Source of the DNA: Micrococcales bacterium
GTDB taxonomy: Bacteria > Actinomycetota > Actinomycetes > Actinomycetales > Dermatophilaceae
Length of the DNA stretch: 64,000 nucleotides
Assembly (NCBI GenBank): GCA_021287075.1
Contig: JAJTBD010000005.1
Span: 62,001-126,000, forward strand
Direction: 5' to 3'
The position numbers and the translations under genes are program-made. The stretch's first letter is position 1. Each line of letters starts with the position of its first letter. Shown piece by piece: positions 62,407-64,000 of this stretch. Below the pieces are notes generated by a model, which searched no databases, was not told the DNA's origin, and was given only the letters and a program-made list of their open reading frames with translations.

Positions 62407-63144
62407 ATGCGAGTTGCAATCCTGGTCACATGCGTCAACGACGCGATGTTCCCCGACGCCGGCAAGGCGACCGTGCGGCTGCTCCGCCGCCTCGGCATCG
62501 ACGTGGACTTCCCTGCGGCCCAGACGTGCTGCGCCCAGCCGATGGTCAACACCGGCTATCTCGACGAGGCGGTCCCGGTGGTGCGCACCTTCGTCGACGC
62601 CTTCGCCGGCTATGACGCGGTCGTGACGCCGAGCGGCTCGTGCGCCGCCTCCGCGCGACACCAGCACGCCCTCGTCGCAGAGCGGGCAGGGGATGCCGCG
62701 CTCGCCGACGCGGTCGCCGAGACCGCGCCGCGGGTGCGCGAACTGAGCGAGTTCCTCGTCGACGACCTCGGGGTCACCGACGTCGGTGCCTACTATCCTC
62801 ACCGCGTGACCTATCACCCCAGCTGCCACACGCTGCGCCTGCTCGGCGTGGGCGACCGGCCGACCCGGCTGCTGCAGGCGGTCCGCGGCATCACCCTGGT
62901 CGACCTGCCGGGCGCACGGGAGTGCTGCGGCTTCGGCGGCACCTTTGCCGTGAAGAACTCCGATGTCTCGGTCGCGATGGGCTCCGACAAGGCCCGTCAT
63001 GTGCGTGAGACCGACGCGGAAGTCCTTGTCGCAGGCGACAACTCGTGCCTGATGCACATCGGCGGTCTGCTCTCCCGGCAGCGCTCAGGGGTCCGCGTGG
63101 CCCATCTGGCCGAGGTGCTCGCCGCGACGGAGGCCGACCGATGA
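62407..63144 (+). CDS. lutA: LutA, L-lactate utilisation iron-sulfur protein
   Basis: 245 residues with two CCG-type heterodisulfide-reductase-like repeats: TCCAQPMVNTG with PSGSCAAS in the first and HPSCHTLR with ECCGFGGTFAVK in the second. LutA works with LutB and LutC in oxidation of L-lactate to pyruvate. Its stop overlaps the next start by 4 nt (ATGA). Confidence 0.93.
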   Translation: MRVAILVTCVNDAMFPDAGKATVRLLRRLGIDVDFPAAQTCCAQPMVNTGYLDEAVPVVRTFVDAFAGYDAVVTPSGSCAASARHQHALVAERAGDAALADAVAETAPRVRELSEFLVDDLGVTDVGAYYPHRVTYHPSCHTLRLLGVGDRPTRLLQAVRGITLVDLPGARECCGFGGTFAVKNSDVSVAMGSDKARHVRETDAEVLVAGDNSCLMHIGGLLSRQRSGVRVAHLAEVLAATEADR

Positions 63145-64000
63145 CCCACACCTTCGTCGGTATGCCGCCCTTCCCGGCCGCCGCCCGTGAGGCCCTTGCC
63201 AACACCCAGCTGCGCCACAACCTCGCCCACGCCACGGCCGTCATCCGGGCCAAGCGTGCGGCCGTGGTCGGCGAGGTCGAGGACTGGGAGGGGCTGCGGC
63301 GCGCGGGTGCCGCGGCCAAGGAGCGGGCACTGCTCGATCTCGAGACCAACCTCCTGCGCCTGGAGGAGGAGCTCACCTCCCGCGGCGCCACCGTGCACTG
63401 GGCACGCGATGCCGAGGAGGCCAACGCGATCGTCGTCGGGCTCGCCCAGCGCCATGGCGTCGACGAGGTCGTCAAGGTCAAGTCGATGGTCACCCAGGAG
63501 ATCGGGCTCAACGACGCGCTGGTCGACGCGGGCATCCTGCCCTGGGAGACCGACCTCGCCGAACTCATCGTGCAGCTGGGCGATGACCTGCCGAGCCACA
63601 TCCTCGTGCCGGCCATTCACCGCAACCGGGCCGAGATCCGCGAGATCTTCCTGCGGCAGATGGCCCAGGCGGGTCGCCCTGCGCCGGCCCTGCTGACCGA
63701 CGAGCCGGCCGCCCTCGCCGAGGCCGCGCGACTGCACCTGCGAGAGAAGTTCATGCGGGCCAGTTTCGCCGTCTCCGGTGCGAATTTCGCTGTGGCGCAG
63801 ACGGGCACGCTCGTGGTCGTGGAGTCCGAGGGCAACGGCCGGATGTGCCTGACCCTGCCCGAGGTGCTCGTCTCCGTCGTCGGGATCGAGAAGGTCGTCG
63901 CCGACTGGTCCGACCTCGACCCGCTCCTGCGGCTGCTGCCGCGCTCGTCCACTGGCGAGCGGATGAACCCCTACACCTCGATGTGGTCGGGGGTCACTCC
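63141..64000 (+). CDS. lutB: LutB, L-lactate utilisation iron-sulfur protein (N-terminal part)
   Basis: Runs off the window end; 286 residues are visible of about 470-500. The LUD domain is recognisable: NLAHATAVIRAKRAAVV, VVKVKSMVTQEIGLND, IHRNRAEIREIF, GANFAVAQTGTLVVVESEGN and NPYTSMWSG. The ferredoxin-like clusters and C-terminal region lie outside. Overlaps lutA by 4 nt; lutC would be expected next. Confidence 0.94.
   Translation, partial: MTHTFVGMPPFPAAAREALANTQLRHNLAHATAVIRAKRAAVVGEVEDWEGLRRAGAAAKERALLDLETNLLRLEEELTSRGATVHWARDAEEANAIVVGLAQRHGVDEVVKVKSMVTQEIGLNDALVDAGILPWETDLAELIVQLGDDLPSHILVPAIHRNRAEIREIFLRQMAQAGRPAPALLTDEPAALAEAARLHLREKFMRASFAVSGANFAVAQTGTLVVVESEGNGRMCLTLPEVLVSVVGIEKVVADWSDLDPLLRLLPRSSTGERMNPYTSMWSGVT

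Overview
The window is about 64 kb of very GC-rich DNA (about 70% by eye) with tightly packed genes, short intergenic gaps, frequent 1-4 nt stop/start overlaps (ATGA, GTGA, TGATG) and many apparently leaderless promoters (an nAnnnT hexamer 6-8 nt before the start codon, no Shine-Dalgarno). With the gene content (ECF biotin transporter, LuxR/OmpR regulators, GAF-ANTAR, LLM flavoproteins, accA2/accD2-like acyl-CoA carboxylase locus) this points to an actinobacterium, most likely Micrococcales and perhaps Intrasporangiaceae (Janibacter-like). The family-level placement is inference.

Layout. 1-1807: end of bioY, then bioM and bioN (biotin uptake). 1.9-5.2 kb: VOC protein, a frameshifted DUF2207 membrane protein, an aldo/keto reductase. 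5.4-7.6 kb: ahpC-ahpF peroxidase operon. 7.8-11 kb: TPR protein and an LLM-hemerythrin fusion, then a ferredoxin-reductase-type flavoprotein. 11.1-12.5 kb: L-serine dehydratase. 12.6-13.7 kb: a DUF559 nuclease-like gene between two identical-type palindromes. 13.7-19 kb: DUF2855, an SDR, and a three-gene operon (acyl-CoA dehydrogenase, PIG-L deacetylase/methyltransferase fusion, GT2). 19.1-19.8 kb: an orphan LuxR regulator. 19.9-32.4 kb: a large catabolic locus for an unknown (probably branched or isoprenoid) acyl-CoA, divergent around a TetR-type operator and ending in a tetR gene. 32.6-37.8 kb: two-component system plus MacB/FtsX-type ABC exporter. 37.8-38.4 kb: a DUF1648 gene broken by one TAG. 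38.6-47.8 kb: an iron/peroxide island: large catalase, iron-box-controlled siderophore uptake operon, second catalase with its Fur-family regulator. 48-49 kb: a second DUF559 gene flanked by its own palindromes. 49-64 kb: FprA-type reductase, bluB, AHSA1 protein, small lipoprotein, AI-2E transporter, a deletion scar joining truncated luxR and ftsX genes, SDR, fructosamine kinase-like protein, TetR, GNAT, GAF-ANTAR, DsbA-like protein, App1-like phosphatase, Fpg/Nei glycosylase, lutA and the start of lutB.

Two repeat systems run through the window and are its most unusual content. First, the octamer GTATGCCG/CGGCATAC occurs about 68 times (hand count; two or three expected), singly in genes and as perfect inverted pairs at 3' ends of operons, an arrangement like DNA uptake sequences of competent bacteria. 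Second, several families of REP-like palindromes fill intergenic gaps; two of them bracket DUF559 nuclease-like genes as about 1.1 kb cassettes, each with its own palindrome sequence but the same architecture.
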